A stretch of DNA of 64,000 nt from Vibrio hyugaensis (GCF_002906655.1 NZ_CP025794.1:2232001-2296000), one strand, 5' to 3'. Shown: positions 27,959-36,630, counted from the stretch's first letter. Notes: a model not told the origin generated them from the sequence alone. A program made the numbers and translations.

Positions 27959-28717
27959 TTAGATTGATTTCAATGTAAAGCCGTCAACGAGATCGAGTGC
28001 CATGATGCTATTAAGATGAGCGAGTAGTGCTTCAGGTATTTCGCTCAAGCTTTGTTTCTGCTCTAAACATTGCAGCAGTTGGAACACATTGGCATCGAGT
28101 GCGTGACACAAGGCTTCTCCATTGGCTTGAATCGAGATGACACCTTGTTGTAATTGGTTGATATTAAGTTGTTCGAATTGCCCAGTTTGAATCGCGCCAA
28201 ACAAATCAAATACCGCGTAACTGGAGTCAAAGCTTCGGCAGCCTTGTTTAAGGTGCAAAACCAAAGCGGACTGTTGCTCTTCACTCACTTCGCCAAGTAA
28301 CGCAAGCGGTTTTAATGCTGCCGCATTGGATTGTTCATACTGTGCTTGACGAGCGAGGTCGATATGCCACTCGAAGCGTGCGACTTCAGGGCTGTAGGGG
28401 GCTTGTGCTATCACCTGGCTGAACTGCATGATGGTATCTTGAAAGCCTTCGCCATAATGCACCACATTTCCTTCTTCTAATGGATAAGTGAGAACATGCT
28501 GGCGAGCCATCTGTTCGAAGCATTCTTCACCAAGTAGCGCTTCAACCATTGGGTAGGTAGCGGACAACACTTCGCTTAAGCTGACGATAAAGTTATTGCG
28601 GTAAATCTGCATGCGTTCATCAGCGGTAAACTCATCACTGGCAATATCGCAATCTTCGCCGAGTGCTTGATAATGTAGGGCTTTAGCAAACTGGCTTTGT
28701 AAGGTGGCTAGATTCAT
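27959..28717 (-). CDS. bufC: Bufferin maturation partner BufC (DUF2063 / HvfC family)
   Basis: A 252-residue protein. The N-terminal DUF2063 helical domain is recognised by RMQIYRNNFIVSLSEVLSATYP and LLGEECFEQMARQHVLTYP. The family binds the precursor peptide and pairs with an MNIO enzyme. The ATG overlaps the end of bufB by four bases, so the two proteins are made together. Confidence 0.9.
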   Translation of the reverse strand: MNLATLQSQFAKALHYQALGEDCDIASDEFTADERMQIYRNNFIVSLSEVLSATYPMVEALLGEECFEQMARQHVLTYPLEEGNVVHYGEGFQDTIMQFSQVIAQAPYSPEVARFEWHIDLARQAQYEQSNAAALKPLALLGEVSEEQQSALVLHLKQGCRSFDSSYAVFDLFGAIQTGQFEQLNINQLQQGVISIQANGEALCHALDANVFQLLQCLEQKQSLSEIPEALLAHLNSIMALDLVDGFTLKSI

Positions 28718-29586
28718 GATGCCTTCCTTGGTTCGCTTTGTTCACTTGGGAGTGCGCCTTGCAACAGCAGTTGCGATGCTTTCTGTGCTTCTCCGAGCAA
28801 GACTTCTGGCGCGGGGATATCCAAGTCCCATTCAATCAATGCATGACGTGGACCGTGTTTTTTTGTCCATTGTGCGAACAGCTGCCAAACTTCATCGCTG
28901 ACTGGGCGGCTATGGGTATCAATCCATATCTCGCCTTTGTCGAGTTGTTTGATAGTAAAACCTGCCAAGTGAATCTCATCCACTTTGTCGGCTGGAATCG
29001 CATCTAGGTATGTGTCGCAATCAAAACCGTGGTTGAACGCCGAAACATAAACATTGTTTAAATCGAGCAATAAACGACAGTCGGTGCGTTTTTGCACTTC
29101 GGTAAGAAACTCCCATTCGCTAATGGTTGAATGTTGAAACTTCACATAACTGGATGGGTTCTCTATTAAGATCTCCCGTTGTAGGTAGTCTTGTACTTCA
29201 TTGACATTACGAACGAATACTGCGAGTGCTTCCTCTGTGTATGGGAGTGGCAGTAAATCATTGAAATAATGCCCGCCGTTTTCACTCCAGCTTAAATGGT
29301 CAGATACTAGGATAGGTTCAATGAAGTCAATCAATGCTTTCAACTGTGCTAAGTGCTGTTGATTTACACGTTCAACTGACCCTAAAGATAAGCCTATACC
29401 GTGACAACTGATCTGGTAATGTTCTCGTAGGTTTTGTAATTGATGGCGCTCTGTCGCATTTGGCTGGAAGTAATTCTCACTATGGATTTCTAGCCAAGAA
29501 AGTTCGGGTTTGTTTTGGCTAAAGTAATCGAGGTGAGGGGTTCGCAATCCAACACCAACAAGTTCATGGAAGGTGTGGTGTTTCAC
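28714..29586 (-). CDS. bufB: Multinuclear iron oxidase BufB (DUF692 / MNIO family)
   Basis: A 290-residue TIM-barrel enzyme. The metal-binding residues of the family are in place: HSENYF, CHGIGLSLG, VSDHLSW, LIENPSSY, LLDLNNVYVSAFNHG, EIHLAGF and DTHSRPV. MNIO enzymes with BufC-type partners convert precursor cysteines to 5-thiooxazole or related heterocycles. The start is GTG (29586-29584), 6 nt after AAGGAG; an ATG start is not available nearby. That GTG lies in the centre of a parS palindrome. Confidence 0.92.
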   Translation of the reverse strand: MKHHTFHELVGVGLRTPHLDYFSQNKPELSWLEIHSENYFQPNATERHQLQNLREHYQISCHGIGLSLGSVERVNQQHLAQLKALIDFIEPILVSDHLSWSENGGHYFNDLLPLPYTEEALAVFVRNVNEVQDYLQREILIENPSSYVKFQHSTISEWEFLTEVQKRTDCRLLLDLNNVYVSAFNHGFDCDTYLDAIPADKVDEIHLAGFTIKQLDKGEIWIDTHSRPVSDEVWQLFAQWTKKHGPRHALIEWDLDIPAPEVLLGEAQKASQLLLQGALPSEQSEPRKAS

Positions 29587-29594
29587 GTGAAACT
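29579..29594. other. parS site 3 (ParB binding), over the bufB start codon
   Basis: TGTTTCACGTGAAACT matches the 16-bp parS consensus at 15 positions, with the 14-bp GTTTCACGTGAAAC core intact. It covers the spacer between the bufB Shine-Dalgarno sequence and its GTG start. Confidence 0.88.
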
Positions 29595-29619
29595 CCTTTT
29601 CAAATGAGGTGAGAGAGAA

Positions 29620-29648
29620 GGATGCGTTGGTTGAGCGTCAACGCATCC
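29620..29648 (-). promoter_or_regulatory. Intercistronic hairpin between bufA and bufB
   Basis: A perfect 10-bp stem (GGATGCGTTG / CAACGCATCC) with a 9-nt loop lies 24 bp after the bufA stop. The following TTCTCTCTC is only weakly T-rich. It may be a partial terminator or a 3' stabiliser that favours the precursor peptide over the enzymes. Confidence 0.7.
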
Positions 29649-29671
29649 TAATAGGAGGTAGCTCTGAAAGA

Positions 29672-29932
29672 TTATGAAGAAGAAGTGCTACCACCAACTA
29701 GCTTGTCACATAGACCTTTTGGTACGACTACGAATGCATCTTTTTGGTTATCTTCTTTAGCTGTACCAGCACAAGAACTGCTCTTCGTTGCACAGTCGTT
29801 TTTGCCTGCTTTTGAAACGCCGTAGCATTTTTCTTTATCAGCTGCGACAGCTGGAGCTGCAGTTAGCATTGTGCCACCAAGAGCTAGAAGGCCAGTAACA
29901 GCAGCAGTAACAGCTAGATTCGACTTTTTCAT
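29672..29932 (-). CDS. bufA: Bufferin precursor peptide BufA1 (DUF2282 family)
   Basis: An 86-residue secreted peptide. It has a Sec signal (MKKS ... AAPAVAA, cleavage near residue 31) and a short mature part with exactly four cysteines (C36, C47, C54, C75) that include the KCYGVSKAGKNDC segment of the bufferin-1 type. After modification by BufB/BufC, such peptides bind copper in the periplasm. It is the first gene of a four-gene operon. I found no clear control site in the 280 bp upstream. Confidence 0.9.
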   Translation of the reverse strand: MKKSNLAVTAAVTGLLALGGTMLTAAPAVAADKEKCYGVSKAGKNDCATKSSSCAGTAKEDNQKDAFVVVPKGLCDKLVGGSTSSS

Positions 29933-30185
29933 AATAAATTCCTCTGAATGATTTCCTTTACTTTAAGTTGGCAAGATGAATCGCCTGTTGTGGCGTTTTT
30001 GTTATCAACTTGCTTAACTTAAAAGATAGGAAACTGGCTAAAAAACTTTCAGAGAAATTTTCGAAACAAATGGTTTTAAAGAGTGGAATTTATATAACTT
30101 ATTGATGCGTCGAGTAAAAAAACATCGAATTTTTTATGAATTTTTGTCTAATCTGAGGAGGTTGTTTAGGTTATAATCTATTTTT

Positions 30186-30201
30186 ATGTATAAATAACCA
30201 G
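30186..30201. promoter_or_regulatory. LexA (SOS) box-like site upstream of uvrD
   Basis: ATGTATAAATAACCAG differs at three positions from the E. coli uvrD box CTGTATATATACCCAG. It sits 11 bp before the uvrD start codon. The loss of the leading CTG weakens the match; SOS control is inferred. Confidence 0.5.
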
Positions 30202-30212
30202 TAGCTCTCATC

Positions 30213-32387
30213 ATGATGGATCCCTCTCTATTAGTCGACGGTTTGAACGATAAACAACGTGAAGCCGTTGCCGCACCTCTAGAAAACTTGCTCGTCCTTG
30301 CTGGTGCAGGGAGTGGTAAGACACGCGTTCTTGTTCACCGCATTGCTTGGTTGATGTCGGTCGAGCAGGCATCTCCGTTCTCGATTATGTCGGTAACCTT
30401 TACCAATAAGGCCGCGGCAGAGATGCGTGGACGTATCGAAGAGCTCATGATGGGCAGTGCAGGCGGAATGTGGAATGGTACTTTCCACGGGATTTGTCAC
30501 CGTATTCTGCGTGCACATTATCTTGATGCCAAGCTACCGGAAGATTTTCAAATTATCGATAGCGACGATCAGTTACGTCTATTGAAGCGTTTAATCAAAG
30601 CGCAAAACTTAGATGAGAAGCAATGGCCTGCACGCCAAGTATCATGGTGGATTAACGGCAAAAAAGACGAGGGTCTACGTCCGTCACACATTGATGCGTA
30701 CCACGATCCAGTGACCAAGACATACCTACAGTTGTATACCGCTTATCAAGAGGCGTGCGATCGCGCTGGATTAGTCGATTTTGCGGAAATCTTGCTGCGC
30801 GCACATGAGCTACTGCGTGATAACAAGTTCGTTCGTGAACACTACCAAGCACGCTTTAAGCACATCTTGGTGGACGAGTTCCAAGATACCAACAACATCC
30901 AATACGCTTGGCTACGTATGATGGCGGGCCCTGAGTGTCACGTGATGATCGTTGGTGATGATGACCAATCTATTTACGGTTGGCGTGGCGCGAAAATTGA
31001 GAATATTGAGAAGTTTACGCTGGAATTCCCAAGCGTGAATACCATCCGTCTTGAACAAAACTATCGTTCAACCAAGACCATTTTGGAAGCGTCTAACACC
31101 CTAATTGCCAATAACACTGAACGTATGGGTAAAGAGCTTTGGACTGATGGTGTTGTCGGTGAGCCTATCTCAGTTTACAGCGCTTACAACGAATTGGATG
31201 AAGCGCGTTTTGCGGTTAACAAAATCAAAGAGTGGCAAGAAAAAGGCGGCGCACTGAATGACGCTGCCATGCTCTACCGTAACAACGCCCAATCGCGTGT
31301 TCTGGAAGAAGCCTTGATTCAAGCTGGCCTGCCTTACCGTATCTACGGTGGTATGCGATTCTTCGAACGTCAGGAAATCAAAGACGCCTTGAGCTACATG
31401 CGTTTGATCGCTAACCGTAACGATGACGCCGCATTTGAGCGTGTAGTTAATACACCCACGCGTGGCTTGGGTGATAAAACTCTAGAAACCATTCGCTTTG
31501 CAGCGCGTGATCGCGGTTGCACCATGTGGGAAGCGAGTATGGTCATGCTTGAGGAGCAAGTATTACCAGGCCGAGCGGCAGGGGCATTAAGCCGTTTTAT
31601 TGAGTTGGTGACAGCACTAGAAGATGACACGTTAGAAATGCCTCTGCATCATCAGGCTGATCATGTCATTAAATACTCAGGTTTGTTCGCCATGTACGAG
31701 CAAGAGAAGGGTGAAAAGTCTAAGGCGCGTATTGAGAACTTGGAAGAATTGGTGACAGCAACTCGTCAATTCGAGAAACCAGAAGAAGCCGAAGACATGT
31801 CATTGCTGACGGCATTCCTAACCCATGCAGCATTAGAAGCGGGCGAAGGACAAGCAGATGAATTCGAAGATGCGGTTCAGCTAATGACATTGCACAGCGC
31901 GAAAGGTCTAGAGTTCCCGCTCGTGTTTATGGTTGGTGTGGAAGAAGGCATGTTCCCAAGTCAAATGTCGGCAGAAGAGGCGGGACGTTTAGAAGAAGAG
32001 CGTCGTTTGTGCTATGTAGGTATGACTCGTGCGATGCAGAAGCTGTACATCACTTATGCTGAAATGCGCCGCTTGTACGGTCAGGATAAGTATCATAAGC
32101 CATCTCGCTTTATTCGTGAGCTACCAGAAGCATGTTTGGATGAAGTTCGTATGAAAGCACAAGTCAGCCGTCCTGCAAGCAGTGGCCGATTCAGCCAAAC
32201 GGTCGTGAAAGATAGCTTCAATGAAACTGGCTTTACGCTGGGTTCTCGCGTCATGCATCCAAAGTTTGGTGAAGGTACCATCATCAACTTTGAAGGCAGC
32301 GGTCCACAAAGCCGTGTTCAGATTGCTTTTAATGGCGAAGGTATTAAGTGGTTAGTGACTGCTTACGCGAAACTAGAGAAACTGTAA
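30213..32387 (+). CDS. uvrD: DNA helicase II UvrD
   Basis: A 724-residue superfamily 1A 3'-5' helicase for nucleotide excision and mismatch repair. Visible motifs: Walker A GAGSGKT near residue 32, VDEFQDTN (Walker B), GDDDQSIYGWRGA (motif III), QNYRS (IV), TLHSAKGLEFP (V) and CYVGMTRA (VI). A Tudor-like C-terminus ends the protein (RVMHPKFGEGTI). Two adjacent ATG codons at 30213 and 30216 are possible starts. Single gene with its own terminator. Confidence 0.98.
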   Translation: MMDPSLLVDGLNDKQREAVAAPLENLLVLAGAGSGKTRVLVHRIAWLMSVEQASPFSIMSVTFTNKAAAEMRGRIEELMMGSAGGMWNGTFHGICHRILRAHYLDAKLPEDFQIIDSDDQLRLLKRLIKAQNLDEKQWPARQVSWWINGKKDEGLRPSHIDAYHDPVTKTYLQLYTAYQEACDRAGLVDFAEILLRAHELLRDNKFVREHYQARFKHILVDEFQDTNNIQYAWLRMMAGPECHVMIVGDDDQSIYGWRGAKIENIEKFTLEFPSVNTIRLEQNYRSTKTILEASNTLIANNTERMGKELWTDGVVGEPISVYSAYNELDEARFAVNKIKEWQEKGGALNDAAMLYRNNAQSRVLEEALIQAGLPYRIYGGMRFFERQEIKDALSYMRLIANRNDDAAFERVVNTPTRGLGDKTLETIRFAARDRGCTMWEASMVMLEEQVLPGRAAGALSRFIELVTALEDDTLEMPLHHQADHVIKYSGLFAMYEQEKGEKSKARIENLEELVTATRQFEKPEEAEDMSLLTAFLTHAALEAGEGQADEFEDAVQLMTLHSAKGLEFPLVFMVGVEEGMFPSQMSAEEAGRLEEERRLCYVGMTRAMQKLYITYAEMRRLYGQDKYHKPSRFIRELPEACLDEVRMKAQVSRPASSGRFSQTVVKDSFNETGFTLGSRVMHPKFGEGTIINFEGSGPQSRVQIAFNGEGIKWLVTAYAKLEKL

Positions 32388-32410
32388 TACTTCACCAAAC
32401 TAATCAACTT

Positions 32411-32440
32411 AAGAGCTGCTTCGGCGGCTCTTTTTGTTTG
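32411..32440 (+). terminator. uvrD terminator
   Basis: AGAGCTGC-TTCG-GCGGCTCT hairpin with one wobble pair followed by TTTTGTTTG. Confidence 0.88.
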
Positions 32441-32591
32441 TGCTGTTTTTGTGTCGCTAATGCAGTAAAAAATGGAATGATAAATGGAGTGCAAAAGCGG
32501 CGATTTAACGATGTCGTTTGAAGTGAAAGGTGGGCGTTGTGGGTGAATGTCTACTTTCAGTAGATCTGCTGAGAAAAATTTTAGGCAAAGA

Positions 32592-33006
32592 AAAACCCCG
32601 AGGGCTTTCGCCCATCGGGGTTATAGTCTTACTCGCAGCAATCCGGCTACTAAGTGTGCTCCATGCATCTAATCCATGATAGTGTGCTGAATCCGTCAGC
32701 TTAATCCTTACGTCGCCATCCTAGCGGTGTCCTTGACCTTATCCTGGTCTGCTAACCATCCTCGTTAGCTCTCATCACTTGTTCCCTGAGCGGTGTCCCT
32801 GACATCATCCTGATGTTCAAATCCTTGCCTCGTCCAGAGGTGTCCATTTCCCGTCCTTAGTAGTAACCATCCTAGTCACTATTGATTCCGTTCAATGTCC
32901 AATTTTGCAATCCATGCCCGACTATTCATCCTGAATAACCGTTTCTTCTTCCTGAAGTTCACCAAGTCCGTGGTGTTTCCTGTTCCGTGTCAGCATCCTT
33001 CCGACA
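32592..33006 (-). ncRNA. csrB: CsrB-family regulatory RNA (CsrA antagonist)
   Basis: The minus strand encodes a ~415-nt RNA with about 28 GGA triplets, some 13 of them AGGA, many in short hairpin loops such as CATCAGGATGATG and GTTATTCAGGATGAATA. It ends with a strong Rho-independent terminator (AACCCCGA ... TCGGGGTTTTTC). This is the layout of CsrB/C/D RNAs, which soak up the translational regulator CsrA. A -10 element TAATAT (33013-33018) sets the likely start near 33006. Vibrios have several such RNAs; which paralogue this is cannot be decided from sequence alone. No protein-coding frame fits this region. Confidence 0.9.
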
Positions 33007-33165
33007 GGTTTAATATTACGTGTTTAGCGATTCCCAACAACGGGCTAATCTCACATTTTTTCACTCTCTTAGCGTTCAAAAAAGATACATAACCATTAAA
33101 TTCAATAGCTTACGCTCTTTGTTGTACGGTTTTACCATTCAAAAAGAGAGGTTTGCTCAACCCTT

Positions 33166-33183
33166 TGTGAGAGATCTCGCACA
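33166..33183. promoter_or_regulatory. VarA/UvrY-type activator palindrome upstream of the CsrB RNA
   Basis: TGTGAGAGATCTCGCACA is an almost perfect dyad, very close to the UvrY site reported for E. coli csrB (TGTGAGAGATCTCTTACA). It lies about 160 bp upstream of the RNA start. It is also the core of a longer imperfect inverted repeat (about 33157-33196) that could act as the ggt terminator. Confidence 0.72.
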
Positions 33184-33203
33184 AGGGGTCGAGCGAAAGA
33201 CTC

Positions 33204-34970
33204 TTACTGCCCGATAGCGGCACCTTCACGCCTTGGATCGGCAGCGCCCTCAAGACCGCCTTTTGTTATACGTATCGCATGCAGTCCAGAGTTCAAATCA
33301 CGAACATCAGTTTTAAAACCCATCTTCTCCAACTCAGGCTGTAAGCCTTCTGCAGCAGTACCTTGCTCAATATCTAAGGTGCCAAAACGGTTCAGTAATC
33401 GTGGCTGATTAATCGCGCTTTGGATGTCCATATCCCATTGCGTGTGGGCGATAATGGCTTGTGCGACGTAACCAATGATGCGGCTGCCGCCCGGTGAGCC
33501 AATTGCCATGTAAGGTTTATCATCCTTCATCATAATGGTTGGCGCCATGGATGAACGTGGGCGTTTGCCTGGTTCTAAGCGATTCGCGATTGGCACACCA
33601 TCTTGATGCGTGCGGAAAGAGAAATCGGTAAGTTCGTTATTGAGCAAGAAGCCGCGCACCATCAAGCGTGAGCCAAAGGCGTTCTCAATGGTCGTTGTCA
33701 TTGAAACCACATTGCCTTGCTTGTCGACGATATTGAAATGGCTGGTGGAAGGCAGCTCGATCGATTGGTCCATGCTTAAGTTCATGGCGTGGGACCAAGG
33801 AGGATTGCCAGCTTCAACCTTACTCAACGCTTTACCGACTTGAATGAGCTCAGCACGCTGTTTTAGATAGTCTTTATCAAGCAAGCCTTCGGTTGGCATT
33901 GGCACATAATCTTGGTCAGCCATGTATTTACCGCGATCCGCGAACGCAAGGCGAGACGCGTCGGCGATCACTTGCCATGATTTCGCGCTTTCGGCTCCCC
34001 AACCTTTAAGATCGTATTGCTCGGTGATCGCGAGAATCTGTCCAACCGTCAATGCGCCAGAGCTTGGTGGTCCCATGCCGCAGATGTCATAGCTTTGGTA
34101 AGCCGCACAAACCGGTTCACGTTGTTTGATTTGGAACGCATCAAAGTCAGGTTGTGCCAATACGCCAGGATTGCCCGGTGCATTCTGTACTGTCTTGATG
34201 ATATCTGTGGCGATATCGCCTTGATAGAAAGCTTTGGCCCCTTGCTCTGCAATTGCCGTCAGAGTTTGCGCGTATTCAGGGTTCTTCAACAACGTGCCTT
34301 CGGCTTTTGGTGAGCCATCTGGATTAAAGAAGTAAGCCTTAGTCACAGGGAAGCGTGATAGGCGCTTGGCATCTTTCTCAATCAGACTCGCGAGGCGAGG
34401 ACTCACTTCGAAACCTTGCTCAGCCAAGGTAATCACAGGTTGGATGATCTTTTTCCATTCCAACTTGCCGTATTTCTGGTGCGTGTCCCACAGTAGTTTC
34501 ACTGTGCCAGGAGTAGCAACGGAACGCCCACCTACAACCGCATCGTAAAATTGTAGAGGTTGTCCTTTTTCATCTAAGAAGAGTTTCGGCGTCGCGGCGA
34601 GCGGTGCGGTTTCACGTCCATCATATGTAGTCAGTTTTTGTTTCTCACTGTCCCAATACACTAAGAAGGCACCACCACCAATGCCAGATGATTGCGGTTC
34701 TACCAAGCCCAGCATTAGTTGCACGGCAACCATGGCATCAATAGCATTACCACCTTGTGCAAGAACGTCTGCCCCGGCTTGGGTTGCAAGTGGGTTGGCA
34801 GCTGTGACCATATAGTCTTTGGCTTTGACCAATTGCTTTTGCTCGAAGCCAGTGCTGTGCTCCGGCGCAATCGCATCTGCCGCTTGGTTAGCAAAGGCTG
34901 AGGTAGATAAGACGAGTGGGGAAGTAAGAAAAAGACCCGTGGTCACGAGCCGGTTGAACGTCCAATGCAT
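33204..34970 (-). CDS. ggt: Gamma-glutamyltranspeptidase
   Basis: A 588-residue periplasmic N-terminal nucleophile hydrolase that breaks or transfers the gamma-glutamyl bond of glutathione. It has a Sec signal ending near STSAFA, the substrate Arg motif TYDGRETAPL, and the autocleavage/nucleophile Thr in LPSTSHFNIVD (about residue 392). The lid and glycine motifs NNELTDFS and GSPGGSRIIG are present. The ATG at 34970 follows GGAGAGTCATC; the longer frame adds an unlikely leader. Single gene. Confidence 0.96.
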   Translation of the reverse strand: MHWTFNRLVTTGLFLTSPLVLSTSAFANQAADAIAPEHSTGFEQKQLVKAKDYMVTAANPLATQAGADVLAQGGNAIDAMVAVQLMLGLVEPQSSGIGGGAFLVYWDSEKQKLTTYDGRETAPLAATPKLFLDEKGQPLQFYDAVVGGRSVATPGTVKLLWDTHQKYGKLEWKKIIQPVITLAEQGFEVSPRLASLIEKDAKRLSRFPVTKAYFFNPDGSPKAEGTLLKNPEYAQTLTAIAEQGAKAFYQGDIATDIIKTVQNAPGNPGVLAQPDFDAFQIKQREPVCAAYQSYDICGMGPPSSGALTVGQILAITEQYDLKGWGAESAKSWQVIADASRLAFADRGKYMADQDYVPMPTEGLLDKDYLKQRAELIQVGKALSKVEAGNPPWSHAMNLSMDQSIELPSTSHFNIVDKQGNVVSMTTTIENAFGSRLMVRGFLLNNELTDFSFRTHQDGVPIANRLEPGKRPRSSMAPTIMMKDDKPYMAIGSPGGSRIIGYVAQAIIAHTQWDMDIQSAINQPRLLNRFGTLDIEQGTAAEGLQPELEKMGFKTDVRDLNSGLHAIRITKGGLEGAADPRREGAAIGQ

Positions 34971-35081
34971 GATGACTCTCCATGTTGCCAGTTTTGTGCT
35001 TTCAGCTTGGCAGCCATGAAGAGTCACGTCGAGTCAGCAATCTTAGAAATGTCGATTGTGCTACGCTTTTAAATCAGTACT

Positions 35082-35741
35082 TTATCCGATAAAAGTGCTG
35101 ATGGTTTGGTACAAAATACTGCCGCCCACGAGAGTAAATACCACGCCACACAGACCGTCGATGTAGATGCCTGCTTGTTGTAATTTACGTTGTAAGCGCT
35201 GCGTCGACAGCATCCATGCAAGGCTAGAGAACCAGAATAGCGACAAGCCAAACAGAATCACCAGAGCAATGCCTTTGCCAGTGATCGACATACCCGCTGG
35301 GACTAAACTCGACATCAAGCTGATAAAGAACACCAAGGCTTTCGGGTTAAGAATGTTGGTCGCAAATCCTTTAGCAAATGCCTGACGCTTATTACTGATC
35401 ACTAGGTTGTTTTGCTTCTTAGGTTGATCCGCCAGTGGATTTTTGATCATTGAGATCACGGCGCGCAATGCACCAATACCTAAATAGAGCAGGTAACTAC
35501 CACCGAGCAGTTGCACCACGGAGTACAGCACTGGGTGCTGGTGGACGATATAACTCACGCCTGTCAGGCTGAACAAAGAGTGCAGCAAAATACCGACAGA
35601 CAATCCCAACGCAATGTACAAGCCAGTTTGACGACCGTGACGCGTCGCATTTTGTACGACCAGCGCAAAGTCCGGACCTGGACTCATTAGGGCAATAAAG
35701 TGAATGCTGGCGAGCGTCAGCAATATGGTGGATTCATTCAT
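35082..35741 (-). CDS. LysE/RhtB-family amino acid exporter
   Basis: A 219-residue membrane protein with six hydrophobic segments. The family signature SPGPDFALVVQNATRHG lies near residue 20, with NPKALVFFISL in the middle. Members export amino acids such as threonine, homoserine or lysine; the substrate is not predictable. The ATG at 35741 is preferred to an upstream TTG. The AraC-type gene 91 bp upstream, same strand, is a probable regulator. Confidence 0.9.
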   Translation of the reverse strand: MNESTILLTLASIHFIALMSPGPDFALVVQNATRHGRQTGLYIALGLSVGILLHSLFSLTGVSYIVHQHPVLYSVVQLLGGSYLLYLGIGALRAVISMIKNPLADQPKKQNNLVISNKRQAFAKGFATNILNPKALVFFISLMSSLVPAGMSITGKGIALVILFGLSLFWFSSLAWMLSTQRLQRKLQQAGIYIDGLCGVVFTLVGGSILYQTISTFIG

Positions 35742-35832
35742 AACACATCTCAAATATAACCAATGCGGCTATTGTCGTGGCAAGTTACCTGTGGCGCTTG
35801 TAAAAAACTGACAGCTTTCTCGGTAAATGAAA

Positions 35833-36630
35833 TTAACGAGTCACTTGAGAAGGGGAAACGCCGTAGGTTTGCTTAAACGCTTTGCTGAAATGCGCTTGAT
35901 CGTAAAAACCGATTTGATGGGCGACGTCAGTACCACATTGACCAGATTGTAGTAACTTCATGCCTTGTTCGAGGCGCAGGCGTGCGAACCATGCGTAAGG
36001 TGTCATGCCTGTTTGCGCTTTAAAGTGGCGCTGGAACTGCGTTGGGCTCAGTTGGCACAGTTCTGATAAGGAGTCCAAACGCACAGCTTGGTCCAGATTT
36101 GCCATTAAGTAATCCTTTAGAGAACCGATAGATTGTTTGCCAAGCGGCACCACTTTTTGGCGCTCAAGCGATCCGTAGCGATCAAAAAGCTGGTTAAACC
36201 CTTCAAAAGGAAGGCAATCTTTGGCGAGCTGACTAATGTTTTTACCGCGAAGTAGGCCGTGTAAGTTACTAAGTTGTGAAAATATCTGCGGATCCGAGAT
36301 GATCAGCTCATTGAAGTGTATTGTTTGACCGTTTTGCTTAAGATCAGCCAGATCGCTCATTAGGTGTGGTTCGATCGCAAACACATTCACCTGATAGCCA
36401 CTGTCGAGCTTAGATTGCCCATCGTGCAGCTCATCTGGCGGCATGATAACGATTTGGCCGTGACCAACTTGATGACTGCAGCCCTGATATTGGAACTTCT
36501 GCTCACCATGCGTGATCAGACCAAGGTGAAAATCCAGATGGTAATGCCTTTGGAAAGCAAAGGTCTGGTATTTCGCCTCAATCAAACTGAGATTGTCATG
36601 CTCGGTTGCGTAATATTGGATCTGTTCCAT
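35833..36630 (-). CDS. AraC-family transcriptional regulator
   Basis: A 265-residue regulator. The N-terminal cupin-like AraC ligand domain has HYHLDFHLGLITHGEQKF and MPPDELHDG. The C-terminal double helix-turn-helix has LSELCQLSPTQFQRHFKAQTGMTPYAWFARLRLEQG and ends with GFYDQAHFSKAFKQTYGVSPSQ. It lies directly upstream of the LysE-type exporter on the same strand, which suggests control of amino acid export. The ligand is unknown. Confidence 0.9.
   Translation of the reverse strand: MEQIQYYATEHDNLSLIEAKYQTFAFQRHYHLDFHLGLITHGEQKFQYQGCSHQVGHGQIVIMPPDELHDGQSKLDSGYQVNVFAIEPHLMSDLADLKQNGQTIHFNELIISDPQIFSQLSNLHGLLRGKNISQLAKDCLPFEGFNQLFDRYGSLERQKVVPLGKQSIGSLKDYLMANLDQAVRLDSLSELCQLSPTQFQRHFKAQTGMTPYAWFARLRLEQGMKLLQSGQCGTDVAHQIGFYDQAHFSKAFKQTYGVSPSQVTR

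Noticed and set aside
32895..33217. Two 65-codon frames on plus downstream of uvrD
   Set aside because: They overlap the CsrB-family RNA and its control region, and the translation resembles no protein.
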